From Dipteris shenzhenensis (lineage: Eukaryota > Polypodiophyta > Polypodiopsida > Gleicheniales), in NCBI GenBank assembly GCA_047967505.1, contig CM106539.1: a stretch of 64,000 nt of DNA, one strand, 5' to 3'. Of the stretch, positions 20,394-31,355 are shown in pieces. Below the pieces are notes generated by a model that had not been told where the DNA came from, made no database searches, and saw only the letters and a program-made list of their open reading frames with translations. Position 1 is the first letter of the stretch. Each line of letters opens with the position of its first letter. Position numbers and translations under genes: made by a program.

Positions 20394-22655
20394 CATAGAG
20401 ATGATCATGTATGATGAGAGCAAGAAAGATGATGAAAATGATCAAAGCTCTGGATATAATAGTGAGGACACCAGCGATAGCAAGGAAGCAGAAGAAGATG
20501 GATATGACATTGACCTTGCCTCTGAAGGTTACATAAAAAGACCACGAAGATATCTAGAGGTATGAAAACTTATGTTTAATTTTCTTTATTCATTTAAAGG
20601 TCTTTTTAAATTTATAATTAATTTAAAATTTTGAATCTCATAATTATTTTATACTTTTATAGAAGGGAGAGGAGGAGGATGAGGAGGACATAGCTGGAGT
20701 AGAGAATATAGAAAGCTCATCTCAAGAAAGCAAAGCTGCTCATCGGATGACTCTAGAAAATAATCATACATTGCAGCAAATGGAGAAGTCATTTCAAGTT
20801 AGGTTTCAAGTTCGAGAACAACCTCTTACTTTTATATTCGATGAAGAGAACATTTCAATCCTCATAAACTTCAAGAAAGAGGTTAATGACAAGGTCATAA
20901 TAGCCATCCTCAGGTTTGACACAAACTTTTTACTGACTTTATGCTTTTGTATTTCCATTGGATCAAATGAACTAATATTCTTTTCTTTTTATTGCAGTAT
21001 GGTTTTACAACAGTTTCCCCTATATATACAAAGATGTGCATATATGGTCGATCCTCTTATTTCTAGTGTACTTAGCAATAAGCAGAAGACCATAGATGAT
21101 GTTTTTAAGTGGTTGCAACCTATTGATTTGACTGCGGTGCAAGTTATCTTTAGTGCATATCACGAGGAGTGAGTATCAATCCCTACCTAGCTTATCTCTT
21201 ACATTGTGGAGGATTATATCAAATAATAATTATTCTTAATTGATAATGCAGCTTGCATTGGAGCTTGGTAATTGTGGACATCTTAGCCAAGCAATGCTTC
21301 TTTGTCAATTCAATAGCATCTATCCATGGCAGTGTGTCAGAGTAAGTATAACCTACTTGTGTCATAATTATGTCAATGAGATGCATCCTATGCAATGCAC
21401 ACATTCATTTATGTTTTCTATTTTGATGTGTAGATCTGCTCGAAAGTTGGTAGGTGCTATAGATGCACTTATGCAAATGGAGGGTGACTTGGAAGATCAA
21501 ATAGAGTATGTAACATGCCCTGCAGCGAAGCAGAATGATGACCACAGTTGTGGGTGGAGAGTCGGATATAACTGCTTTTTGCTCCTTGCTCAAATTTTTA
21601 ATTTGAGAGGCGGTGAAACCTCATTGTGGACATATACAGACTTGCATCTATATGCATTTATGTCATCTATCATTAAGGCATTTATTGATAACGTGGTGGA
21701 GCATCCAGAGGAAACATTGGTTGCTACGCCCATAAGTTGTCCTAATGTAACCGCTGTATTGGATGAAATGGGGAGCTCTTCTGAGGTTAGGGTCATCATT
21801 AGCAAGCAACCTCGTGTTTTGACTTTTGGTAGTGAGGAAGTTACAATCCTCTCCGACCCTTTGAAAGAGGCTAATGACAAAGTCATGATGGCCATCCTCA
21901 GGTCTGATATGAACATCTCTTGGCTTGATACTTCAATCATTTGATTCAATCTGCTTCTAACATTTGTTTATTTATTGCTGCAGACGGTTATATCTCACTT
22001 TCCTAGATCAGTACAGAATCGCATCTGTATGCTCGATTCTCTTCTTTCAGCTGTACTTAGTGATACCAAGAAGATAGTAGATGATGTTTGTTCAATTCTA
22101 CAACCTTTAGACTTGGATGGCATACTACTTGTCTTTATGCCATACTATGAGAAGTAAGTATGGTCTCAATCTTTCTTTTACTCTCTTATTTATAATATTG
22201 TGTCAATTAATCCTTAATATTGTGATAAATCTTATCGCTCTTTATTGGTGATGTAGTTCACATTGGAGCCTGATAGTATGGGACCTTGATGACAACCATT
22301 GTTGGTTTGTCAACTCATTTACAGGCTTTCAAAGGGTGTTCAGGTAAGTGTTCTTTTATCATATCATTATGAACATGCATCTTACTATTTACTACACAAA
22401 TTCACTTAAATGTCATATGTGATGATGGACAGGTCTGCAAACAAGTTAGTTTCTGCGATTATGAAAATCAGGGAGCATCAAGACCAACCAAATTTCCAGA
22501 CAACATCACATCTTGTAAAGGAGGAAGAGATTAAGTCTATCCCGATTGCACCAGAAGTAGAATCTCAATGTACACCATCCACACAAGTAGAGACTCAATG
22601 TACTCTTAGAGAATCACAGCCTCAAGAGGACTCATCAGACTCTATTCAGTTGTAA
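20359..22655 (+). pseudogene. Transposon D plus-strand gene, C-terminal ULP1/C48-type peptidase
   Basis: Eight exons fit by eye with GT-AG introns: 20359-20559, 20663-20913, 20998-21168, 21252-21341, 21434-21901, 21984-22153, 22257-22343, 22433-22655. The first peptidase module gives the four C48 (SUMO-protease) hallmarks in order: LHWSLVIVDI (His, Asp), KQNDDHSCGW (Gln, Cys). A second module repeats the preceding exons and SHWSLIVWDLDDNHCWF, then ends in a polar tail without the Gln/Cys part. Its first exon is 170 instead of 171 bp, which breaks the frame. ULP1 peptidases remove SUMO-type modifiers in the nucleus; several plant DNA transposons carry captured copies. Confidence 0.68.
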
Positions 22656-23117
22656 AACATGTAGAAAGAAACATGAGTCCTTGAAGATTTTTATCTTGTT
22701 TGTATTGATTAATGATAGTGGTTTTAAAACTTATGTTAAATGTTGCAATACATTAGGATATTTTATGATATTTATTCATTACAATACATTAGGTTTTACT
22801 TTTTTGAAAGTCTAATTTATTATGTACAATAAATATCTTATGATGAGAATCTAATAATTATATCATTCTTATGTTCCATCACTTTATTTTATAGATTTCA
22901 ATGTACTCAAAATCTATCATTTATTATGTACAGCAAGTCTAACTTATATTATATTAAAAGAATATCTCATGATGAGATTCTAATAATTACTAACTTATAT
23001 TATATTAAAAGAATATCTCATGATGAGATTCTATTAATTATATCATTCTTGTGTTCCATCATTTTATTTTATAGATTTCAATGTACTATCACTATCTTAC
23101 ATGTCTCAAATGTCTCC
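22656..23117. repeat. AT-rich intergenic with duplicated segments
   Basis: No gene. A segment around ACTTATATTATATTAAAAGA plus about 30 more bases occurs twice in tandem (about 22938-22989 and 22990-23040). A TATCATTCTTATGTTCCATC stretch recurs at about 22860 and 23041. Confidence 0.6.
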
Positions 23118-23220
23118 CATTACGGTCTTGCATCCCATCATTTTATTTTATAATGTCTCGCATTACGGTCTTGCATCTAGTCATCTCGCATTACGGTCTT
23201 GCATCTGTAGTTCTATAAAT
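23118..23220 (+). promoter_or_regulatory. Putative promoter of small D gene
   Basis: Three direct copies of CATTACGGTCTTGCATC start at 23118, 23161 and 23189, followed by the TATA-like TATAAAT at 23214-23220. The spacing suggests upstream activator repeats ahead of a TATA box. Promoter function is inferred. Confidence 0.45.
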
Positions 23221-23264
23221 TCCCTAGTAGTCGTTCATCTTCTATATCTCACCCGCAGCAGACA

Positions 23265-23665
23265 ACTTCTTCCACTTTGCTCTTCTTACCTTACTCCTCT
23301 CCTCAAGCTTGCTCCTTCCTCTCCTCAAGCTTGCTCCTTCCATCTTGCCCGCAGCCTTGCCTCCTCTTCTCAAGCATACTCCTTTCATCTTGCCTTACCT
23401 CCTCTCGTTACCTTCCTCACTCTCGTTACCTTCCTCACCTCGTTCGTTTCTATATCTTTCCTCACTCTCGTCACCTTCCTCACCTCGTTTGTCTTCTATA
23501 TCTCACCCGCAGCAAAAACTTCTTCCACTTTACTCTTCTTACCTTACTCCTCTCCACACTTCTTCCACTTTACTCTTCTTACCTTACTCCTCTCCTCAAG
23601 CTTGCTCCTTCCATCTTGCCCGCAGCCTTACCTCCTCTTCTCAAGCATACTCCTTTTATCTCGCA
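23265..23665 (+). repeat. Pyrimidine-rich leader with tandem repeats
   Basis: Imperfect repeats of CTTACTCCTCTCCTCAAGCT and CTCGTTACCTTCCTCA type units between the TATA-like box and ATG 23672. Pyrimidine-rich 5' leaders are common in plant genes. The Ser/Leu-rich open frames across it are compositional. Confidence 0.65.
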
Positions 23666-23671
23666 GCCATT

Positions 23672-24106
23672 ATGGATCTTTTTAAGGTAATCGATTCTCT
23701 CGAGCAAGCCATTAGCAGCCTCAAAGAATGGATTGCCGAGAACCAAGGAAAGAGAGAGGAGAGAAAGCAAAATCCAGCTCCATTAACCTAGTACGAGAAG
23801 GATGACTTTGCTTGTCAGAAGGGCTTAGAGAAGGAAGAGGAAAGAAAAATAAGTATGGCTACTACTAAAATAGATAAATTGCAGTCATATAGGAGAGAGT
23901 TGATAGACTTTCAAAGTGAGATATCTTCGCGTGTGGCTCGTTATGGAAGATTTTCCCCCGAGGAAGTGCAAGCCATTCGGAATAAACAAAGTGTTATGCA
24001 GGAGAAAATTCATCAATCCTTACTTCTCTTCTATAATTTTAACTACATCGATGAGGATGAGATGAGCTCAGCTCTTGAATGGGTTGAATTTAGGCTAAAG
24101 ACTTGA
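23672..24106 (+). pseudogene. Small helical protein gene of transposon D, one in-frame stop
   Basis: ATG 23672 opens a frame MDLFKVIDSLEQAISSLKEW... for 39 codons to a TAG at 23789-23791. The same frame then continues to 24106 and includes an internal ATG at 23855 giving 83 residues (MATTKIDKLQSYRRELIDF ... DEMSSALEWVEF). The whole would be 144 residues, highly charged, helical and probably coiled-coil. No family recognised. It sits between the peptidase gene and the right TIR and has its own apparent promoter and leader. Confidence 0.45.
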
Positions 24107-24623
24107 AAATAGAAAATTCATCAAATTGAATGGCTGTAGTCTTGAAAATAAATTTGCCTTCTAGTGAGAGTCTTATTGTAACTTTTGGTGTAATTTGCCT
24201 TCCAATGAGAGTCTTATTGTAACTTTTGGTGTTTTTCAACACCTAAATTATAAATATTGTGAGAGTTTGCTACTTCCACTTGTAACTTTTGAAAGTGTTT
24301 CCTAAACACTATTATAAATATAAAGAGAGTTTACAATTAATGGACCACTCTTTTTTGTGTAACTTATCTCAGGCTTAACTTTTGAAGGTGTTTATTAACA
24401 CCATTAAATATTAAGAGAGTTTACAACAACCGAATCTTATTTTTTCATGTAACTTATCTAGGCTATGTTAAATTTTATAATTTTACTTTCATGTCCTTAA
24501 AAAATATATAAAAAAATGCTTGTTTTTATGTTTTTATATGTGCTTTGAAGATTGGGTTTTTCTTAAATTTTATCTGAAAACTAGTCCAAAAGTATATGTA
24601 AAAATGAATTTGTACATTGACAA
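24107..24623. other. Right subterminal non-coding region of transposon D
   Basis: No gene. Direct repeats of AATTTGCCTTC(T/C)A(G/A)TGAGAG and GTAACTTTTG(G/A)(T/A)(G)GTGTTT recur between about 24145 and 24470, which may be subterminal transposase-binding repeats. Confidence 0.45.
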
Positions 24624-24648
24624 GTCCAAAATTAATGAAATAAGTGTT
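24624..24648 (-). repeat. Right TIR of transposon D
   Basis: Exact reverse complement of 8977-9001; followed by the TATG target copy at 24649-24652. Confidence 0.85.
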
Positions 24649-24652
24649 TATG

Positions 24653-25290
24653 AGTGTTGTGATTGTTGTACCAAATCATAGACATCACTAAACAAATTGG
24701 TATCTATCATTAGACATCCATTGTTGGCACTTAGCTACTACCGAGTGCTACCAAGAATACTAAAGTAGGAGCTCTGTAAGTGGTTAAGAAATAATTTAGG
24801 AGTAATTTAGTAGTAGCTACCAGGTCTATTAAGTATGAGTGCTCTTGTTCTTGTAGCAAGGGGTAGCCACCACCAATTGGCATGATAGATGTCATTAGGC
24901 ACCCATTGCTGCCATTACCATGGGTGGTGTCCAATTGCTTGACTGGAAGATACCATTTGCTACCACAAACAAAGAGCAGGAAGTTATTTGAGTGCAAGCT
25001 ACCACTTGCTACCACTAAATAGGAGCAACAGAAACATAGTACTTGCTACCACTAAGTTAGAGCAACAAAAATGCAGCCCTTGGTAGCACTTGCTACCAAT
25101 TTCCACCAGTAGCTATCAATTGCTACCACTAGCGACAATGCCAATAGAGCTACTAGTCCATTGAATCCATATGTGGTAGCTACCGTGTGATTGTGTGGCA
25201 GCTACCATGTAGTAGGCAATTCTTTTAGTGGAAGCTACCACATGCTGCCACTAAGCAAGGCAATTTTTTCAGTGGAAGCCACCACTTGTT
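24653..25290. repeat. GCTACC-type repeat region, presumed E intron
   Basis: Resumes the sequence interrupted by transposon D. Loosely repeated GTAGCTACC, GCTACCACTTGCTACCAC and similar segments; no gene. The stretch 24812-24846 resembles the empty insertion site of D. Confidence 0.7.
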
Positions 25291-26140
25291 GGAGGCACTA
25301 GCATAGTCGTACTTCCCAACTGCAACTACTTTCCACTAAAGGGTTTATCTTTACATTCAAAGGTGACTAGATTAAACATCATTGGATGGGCCACGGTGTG
25401 CTCAAGATTCAACACTTATTAAAAAAAATAACTTACGAGATGCTTTCATCAGCTACATTGATTGAGTACGTGTTTTCACTCAGTACATGGCACTTAATTC
25501 AGGTTACAGATATTCAATTTGCATGATGGAACAGTAGCTACTTGTGTTCTTGTTGGAGGCACTAGCATAGTGGTACTTCCCAACTGCAATTGTTGCCACT
25601 AAAGGGTTTATCTATACATCTTCAAAGGTGACCAAATTAAACATCATTGGATGTGGACCATAGTGCACTCAAGATTCAATGCTTATTACAAAAAAAAACT
25701 TACGAGATGCTTTCATCAGCTACACTGATTGAGTACGTGTTTTCACTCAATACGTGGCACTTAATTTAGGTTACAGATATTCAATTTGCATGATAGAACA
25801 GTAGCTACTCATGTGCTTGTTGGAGGCACTAGCATAGTGGTACTTCCCAACTGCAACTGCTTTGCTACTAAAGGGTTTATCTTCACATCTCCAAAGGTGA
25901 CCAAATTTAAACATCATTGGATGGAACATGGTCCACTCAAGATTCAATGCTTATTTAAAAAAGTAACTTACGAGATGCTTTAATTAGCTACACTGATTGA
26001 GTATGTGCTTTCACTCAGTATGTGGCACCTAATTCAGGTTACAGATATTCAATTTGCATGATAGAATAGTAGCTACTCATGTGCTTGTTGCAGGCACTAG
26101 CATAGTGGTACTTCCCAACTGTAACTTCTTGCCACTAACA
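25291..26140. repeat. Tandem repeat of about 267 bp, three copies plus a partial
   Basis: Units start at GGAGGCACTAGCATAGT at 25291, 25555, 25822 and (partial) 26090, giving periods of 264, 267 and 268. Each contains ACTTACGAGATGCTTT and CAGATATTCAATTTGCATGA. No coding capacity is conserved between units. It lies in the presumed intron just upstream of the next transposase E exon. Confidence 0.85.
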
Positions 26141-26306
26141 GAACAATGGTAGGTATTCTTTTGCGAGTACATACAACAACAAGACAAGTATCCCTTTCAT
26201 AGGCAAACTTGAAAATCCCTATCTATTAACATTTTCCAATAGCTTTAACGAGTACTAACACACTAATATGTTTAACTAGTACTAAGAAACTAATGTGTTT
26301 AATGTA

Positions 26307-26637
26307 GGTGGAGATCTTTCTTACCTTCAAGCAGAGCCACCCAGAGGTATAGATTCACAAAAGGGCCTTTGAGAGGTTGGAACCTTACTTTTTGTGCAAG
26401 CTTATGGATCGGTACACTTGTTGCTACATCACACATGTGTAGATGTCTTTTTTGAAGGATGCTATAAACCACTTACGACAGGTCTCTTTTGGTGTGCATG
26501 GAGGAGAGTGCAATTGCAAGTGTGAAATTTGTGGTTCAGGTGATAGTTGCAATAATGCACGTGTGAAAACTTTTGCAGGCATAACTGTGCTTTGGGAATC
26601 TGTCCTTTGCCTAAAAGCAATCTGTGCTAGCTCCCAT
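26307..26637 (+). pseudogene. Transposase E, third piece (Cys-rich region)
   Basis: Coding starts behind an acceptor-like AATGTAG near 26306: VEIFLTFKQSHPEV, a TAG, IHKRAFERLEPYFLCKLMDRYTCC, a second TAG, then MSFLKDAINHLRQVSFG and a Cys-rich segment (CNCKCEICGSGDSC). It ends ...LWESVLCLKAICASSH, where copia element C is inserted. The frame rejoins exactly at 32436 (DLKCLMG). Such F..LKP...C..H and C.MG..CG Cys-rich arrangements sit upstream of the catalytic core in some uncharacterised transposase families; the family name is unknown to me. Confidence 0.65.
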
Positions 26638-26948
26638 TGTTAAAAGAGAAGGAGGAGGTGGAGAGACAATGAGCACAAGACACAAGTGTTGAGGAGTAGT
26701 AGGAAGACTACTATGTGTGTTCCCTTTTCTTACTTTTTATTCCATCATACCCTAAGTCCACATATGACTAACATAGTGGTCATAGTGTACAAGACATAAG
26801 TCTATCTAGTTATATCAAATCCTAGATGAACAATTGGCGGGTAGCTATCGCTTACTCCACTATACATACTGCCGATAGAACGACATCCACACAATAAGAT
26901 CATCCATCAGGTGGATGATGACGGCTGGAGCTTGCTATATCTGCAACA
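26638..26948 (-). repeat. 3' LTR of copia element C
   Basis: 311 bp at the left edge. On the minus strand it begins TGTTGCAGATATAGCAAGC and ends in TTTTAACA. Preceded (minus strand) by the purine tract GAGGGGGAG. Confidence 0.95.
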
Positions 26949-29621
26949 CTCCCCCTCAAGCTCGAGTCGAGCTTGTGAACTCCCATGAAGAATCGGAAGT
27001 TCTCAAATTTCTCTCGAGGCAGCGCCTTCGTGAAGATATCAGCAACCTGCTCTCCTGTCTGCACATAGGACATGTCAATCTGACCTGCCAGGACCTTCTC
27101 TCTTATGAAATGGTAGTGAACCTCTATGTTTTGTATGTGCATGAAACACTGGGTTACTAGTAAGCTGAATACTGCTCATGTTATCACAATAGAGAGCAAC
27201 AGGATCCTTGACATACTGCCCCAAATCTGCAAGTAGGCTGCATAACCATATAGACTCACAAGCGGCCAATGCTGCCCCTCTCTCAGCCTCTGTAGATGAC
27301 AATGCAACTGTGGGTTGCTTCTTGGAAGACCACGTGATAGCGGCACTTCCAATGCTGAATACATACCTAGATGTGGACCTCCTGTCCATAGAACTACCTG
27401 CCCAATCGGCATCAGTGTACGCGAACAAGATGAGATCACCAAAAGATCTGTATTGAAGCCCATACTGCACAGTGGACTTCACATATCTGAGGATCCTCCT
27501 CACAGCATCCAAATGTGGCTTTCTAGGCGTTTGCATAAACTGGCTAACCAAGCCAACTGCATAACTAAGATCAGGCCTAGTGATCGTTATATAAATCAGA
27601 CTACCAACCATCTGCCGATACATAGCTGGATCTTTAAAGACATCACCTGTATCTGCTCTTAACTTGACATTCTGCTCTAAGGGAACTGAAACTGGCTTAC
27701 AAGCCATCGTCCCATAGCGTGAGAGCATGTCTAGAGCATACTGCCTTTGCACCATCCAAGTGTCATAGGCATCCCTTATGATTTCAATGCCAAGAAAGTA
27801 TCTCAGCTCACCCAAGTCCTTCATGTCAAATTCAGCCTTGAGTTTGTCCTTCATCTGCTGTATAAGCACATCACTGCTTCCTGTCAATATCAGATCATCA
27901 ACATATAGAATCAACAATATCATATGCTCCCCCTGAATATATACATACAAGGATGAGTCTGACTGGCATGTCTGAAAACCAATTTTCTGCAAGTATGCAT
28001 TTATTCTACCATACCAAGCGCGTGGCGCTTGCTTCAATCCATATAATGCCTTCTGCAACTTGCATACTTTTGTGGGCTGATTTGGGTCTTCATACCCAGG
28101 TGGCTGCATCATATACACCTCTTCCATAAGATCACCATTCAGAAATGCATTTTTAACATCCATTTGATGCATAGCCCATTTATTGTGCGTAGCCAAAGCA
28201 ATGACAGTTCTAACAGTTGCCATTTTTGCAACAGGGCTGAAAGTCTCCTCAAAATCAATTCCATACTCTTGAGCATAGCCCTTAGCAACCAATCTTTCTT
28301 TGTATCTACCCACTGAACCATCAGATTTATGTTTCACCTTGTACACCCACTTGCATCCAATTGCTTTCTTGCCCTCTGGCAAATCTGCAAGTGTCCATGT
28401 GTGCTGCTTACTTAGTGCATCCATTTCCTCATTCATGGCATCAACCCATTTTGGGCTATCACATGCTTCCTCAAGGGAACTTGGCTCCCTCTCTTGGATA
28501 ACCTTAACCATATATGCATGATGCACTGCCATAAAACCATCATAAGTAAGCCTCTGAACTGGATAAGTAACTCGCATTGACCTGCGGGGAACTGTAGGTG
28601 CATTGTGTCTATCAACTATGACTGTACCTGGAGAAAAAGAAACCCTTCCTGATGATTGTACTTCTGGATTTTCATACGCAGCATCAAAGCCCATATTCTC
28701 ATCAAATCCATGAGTCCCAGAACTGAAGTTTGGACTGTTATAACCATTATTTCTTGGCTGTCCACTTCTTACTGCTGCACCACTATTTCTTGGACTGTTT
28801 TGAGTCCCCAATTGTTGTGCATTTCTCGCTGAATTTTCCGGACTGTCATGGGCTGATCTTTGCTGCCCTAAACCGCCCATATTTGACCTTAGTCTTCCTG
28901 TCCATGGAGTGACAGTTTTGGGACTGTTATCAACCTCTCCGGGCCCCAAACTTGCACTGTTTAGTGGGCTGTCCGCTGCGGGCCTGCGCACTGCATTGTT
29001 TTCTGTTTCTGCCAAAACACTGGCATCTTGCCCATTGGCATGAGGTGGCTTGAACCATGAGTTCAGCTCATCAAAAACAACATCCCTGCTAATATAGAAC
29101 TTCCTGGTAGAAGGGTTGTAGCATCTATACCCCTTTGACTCTGAGGCATAACCCAAAAACACACATCTTACTGCCTTGGGATCCAATTTCCTTCTCCTTT
29201 CATCAGGGATATGTACATAGCATAAACAACCAAATACTTTCAAATGAGAAATATCTGGTTTGACACCTGTAAAGGCCTCTTCAGGCATCATGTCATGCAC
29301 TGAAGATGTAGGTGCCCGATTCATGAGATAAACTGCGCATGAAACTGCCTCTGCCCAATATGGTCTAGGCATATTCTTCTCATCCAACATGGCTCTGGAA
29401 ACTTCTGCTACAAATCTGTTCTTTCTTTCAGCCTTTCCATTTTGTTGAGGGCTGTAACCACATGTTTTCTCCCTCTTAATGCCATGCTCCTTGAGAAAGG
29501 TATTAAACTCATCAGACACATATTCGCCCCCATTATCTGATTTGAGGCACAAAATGCGCTGTCCTGTTTGCTTTTCCACAAGTGCTTTGAACTCTTTGAA
29601 TTTTGCAAGTACTTCAGACTT
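26900..29621 (-). pseudogene. pol: Copia C integrase C-terminus, reverse transcriptase, RNase H
   Basis: Continues the polyprotein after a TAG at 29622-29624. It carries the rest of the integrase core (LKSDNGGEYVSDEF and the E of NGKAERKN), a long Asn/Ser-rich linker, then RVT_2 reverse transcriptase (GCKWVYKVKHKSDGS, catalytic LILYVDDLILTG) and RNase H (YTDADWAGSSMDRRS, CDNMSS). A codon is missing in the usual LSSTEAEYRG segment (LSSTEAERGA). Near 27130 a two-base loss at HAHTKH shifts the frame; the true C-terminus (IEVHYHFIREKV ... VADIFTKALP) is read in another frame down to 26900. Confidence 0.9.
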
Positions 29622-31355
29622 CTATTTCATAAAATAAACCCAAGTCTTACTTGAGTAATCATCAATGAATGAAACATAGTACTCATAGCCACTCAGACTA
29701 GGCTGAGATGGTGTCCAAACGTCACTATGTATAAGCTCTAAAATTCTGCGAGCTCTTCTCCCATGTTGGGGAAATGGCAACCTGGCTTGCTTGCCTATTT
29801 GGCATGAACTGCAAACTGTGGATGGACCACTAACCTTAAATGTTGGCACCCCTGTAACTATGCCTGAGGTAGGCAAAGTTTTCAGCCTTTGGTAGTTCAT
29901 GTGTCCTATCCTCTTATGCCACATTTCAATATCTGAAATTTGTGCATCACTATGAGCATACATGGCTGCCTCTACTACAGGCATATTGGCATCCAATTTA
30001 AACATTCTGCCTGTCTTTTTTCCTTTTGCAACCAGCTGCATGTTATTGTTCATATCTTTAATATAACATCCTGTTTTGTTGAAGCAAACCTGCAAGTCCC
30101 GCTCAACCATTTGACCAACAGAAATCAGATTTTTGGTGATGCTAGGCACATGCAACACTTCACCCAATGCCTTGATATTGCCTGCATCTGTATTAACTGG
30201 GACATTTCCCATGTGTGTGATCTCATGTTGAGAATCATCACGTGTGAACACATAAGATGGGGCTTTTACTGGTTCCAAGGATGTGAACCATTCCCCACAA
30301 GCAGTCATATGATTTGACGCTCCTGAATCGATGTACCAATCTTCTGCACTTTCCTGCATAGTGTTATCCATTGAATGTGTCATCGCCAATAGATGATCAC
30401 TTCTGCTGGTACTCTCATAGTCTGTAGAAGCATAATTATTTTGTGGCAGCTTGCCACTTCTTATGTTATTTTGCTTCTTGAAACACTCCTTTGCCCAATG
30501 TCCTTTTGCACCACAGTAGTTGCATACACCAGGCCTTCTTCCCTGATTCTGGTAGTTACCTCTACCATGATTATTTCCTCTGCCTCTTGCATTCTGCTGA
30601 ACATATTGCTGTTCATTTTGAGCATCTCCTTGTCCTTGCTGATTTTGATTGTTTTGGCCTCTTCCTTGTGCGCCATAGCGTCCTGCACCTCGGCCTCTAT
30701 TATGACCACGTCCTCTACCTCTCCCCCTGCCTACAATCAATGCATGTTCCTGGTTTCCACCAGTGGATGTAGAATGTCCAAGCCTCATCTCTTCACTGAC
30801 AAGAAGAGGAATAAGCTCATTAAATGTAGGGAAGGTATCTCTTACAGCAATAGATGTTTCAAAGGGTTTGTACTCTTTGCCAAGACCCTGCAGAGTAACA
30901 AGCAGCAAATCATCATCATCAATGACAACCCCAATGCTACCAAGTTGATCTGTTAGTGCTCTTATTTTTAGCACATAGTCATTGATGCTCAATGACCCCT
31001 TCTTTACTTCATTTAGTTGCTGCTTTAGCTGCAGCTTACGCGCCTTTGTAGACGTCTCAAACAGGTTTGACAGTGTATCCCAAACTTCCTTGGGTGTCTC
31101 AGCATCTTGTATGTGGCCAATCATACTATCACTCACTGTGATAGAAATGTAGTGAATGGCCTGCCTTGCTTTCTTTACCCATGCTCTTACTGGTGCATCT
31201 GTAGCATCACCTACTAGCTTTTGATCCGTGCCAATGCATAGCTCCCACAACTCCTTGCCCATCAAGAAGTTCTTGATTCTGAACTTCCAGGCAGGATAGT
31301 TATTTTTATCCAACTTCTCTCCTGTGATGTGAGAGGTTGAAGCTTGTTCTGTCAT
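29622..31355 (-). CDS. gag-pol: Copia C Gag, protease and integrase N-terminus
   Basis: Starts at ATG 31355 (MTEQASTSHITGEKLDKNNY), the position matching Gag starts in A and B. UBN2-type Gag region, Gly/Arg/Gln-rich segment (RGRGRGRGHNRGRGAGRYG), CCHC knuckle CNYCGAKGHWAKEC near 30500, protease WYIDSGASNHMT near 30320, GAG-pre-integrase zinc region (HKRIGH ... CSSC), and the first integrase aspartate HSDVW with FIDDYSSKTWVYFMK. It ends at TAG 29622-29624, where relatives have a Lys or His codon. Here Gag and protease are in one uninterrupted frame, unlike element A. Confidence 0.9.
   Translation of the reverse strand: MTEQASTSHITGEKLDKNNYPAWKFRIKNFLMGKELWELCIGTDQKLVGDATDAPVRAWVKKARQAIHYISITVSDSMIGHIQDAETPKEVWDTLSNLFETSTKARKLQLKQQLNEVKKGSLSINDYVLKIRALTDQLGSIGVVIDDDDLLLVTLQGLGKEYKPFETSIAVRDTFPTFNELIPLLVSEEMRLGHSTSTGGNQEHALIVGRGRGRGRGHNRGRGAGRYGAQGRGQNNQNQQGQGDAQNEQQYVQQNARGRGNNHGRGNYQNQGRRPGVCNYCGAKGHWAKECFKKQNNIRSGKLPQNNYASTDYESTSRSDHLLAMTHSMDNTMQESAEDWYIDSGASNHMTACGEWFTSLEPVKAPSYVFTRDDSQHEITHMGNVPVNTDAGNIKALGEVLHVPSITKNLISVGQMVERDLQVCFNKTGCYIKDMNNNMQLVAKGKKTGRMFKLDANMPVVEAAMYAHSDAQISDIEMWHKRIGHMNYQRLKTLPTSGIVTGVPTFKVSGPSTVCSSCQIGKQARLPFPQHGRRARRILELIHSDVWTPSQPSLSGYEYYVSFIDDYSSKTWVYFMK

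Larger units (their letters stand above)
8977..24648. mobile_element. Transposon D, 15.7-kb TIR element
   Basis: Perfect 25-bp terminal inverted repeats lie at 8977-9001 and 24624-24648, flanked by TATG on both sides (8973-8976 and 24649-24652). A related repeat at 24815-24846 reads straight through the joint (CTATTAAGTATGAGTGCTC) and so resembles the empty site. A minus-strand transposase-like gene, a plus-strand multi-exon gene with a ULP1-type peptidase module and a small gene near the right end are its cargo. Stops and frameshifts show the copy is decayed. The superfamily is not one I can name with confidence. Confidence 0.8.

Noticed and set aside
23101-23690. Overlapping Ser/Leu-rich open frames in three registers
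   Set aside because: Translation of a C/T-rich tandem repeat that more likely forms the leader of the small gene at 23672.
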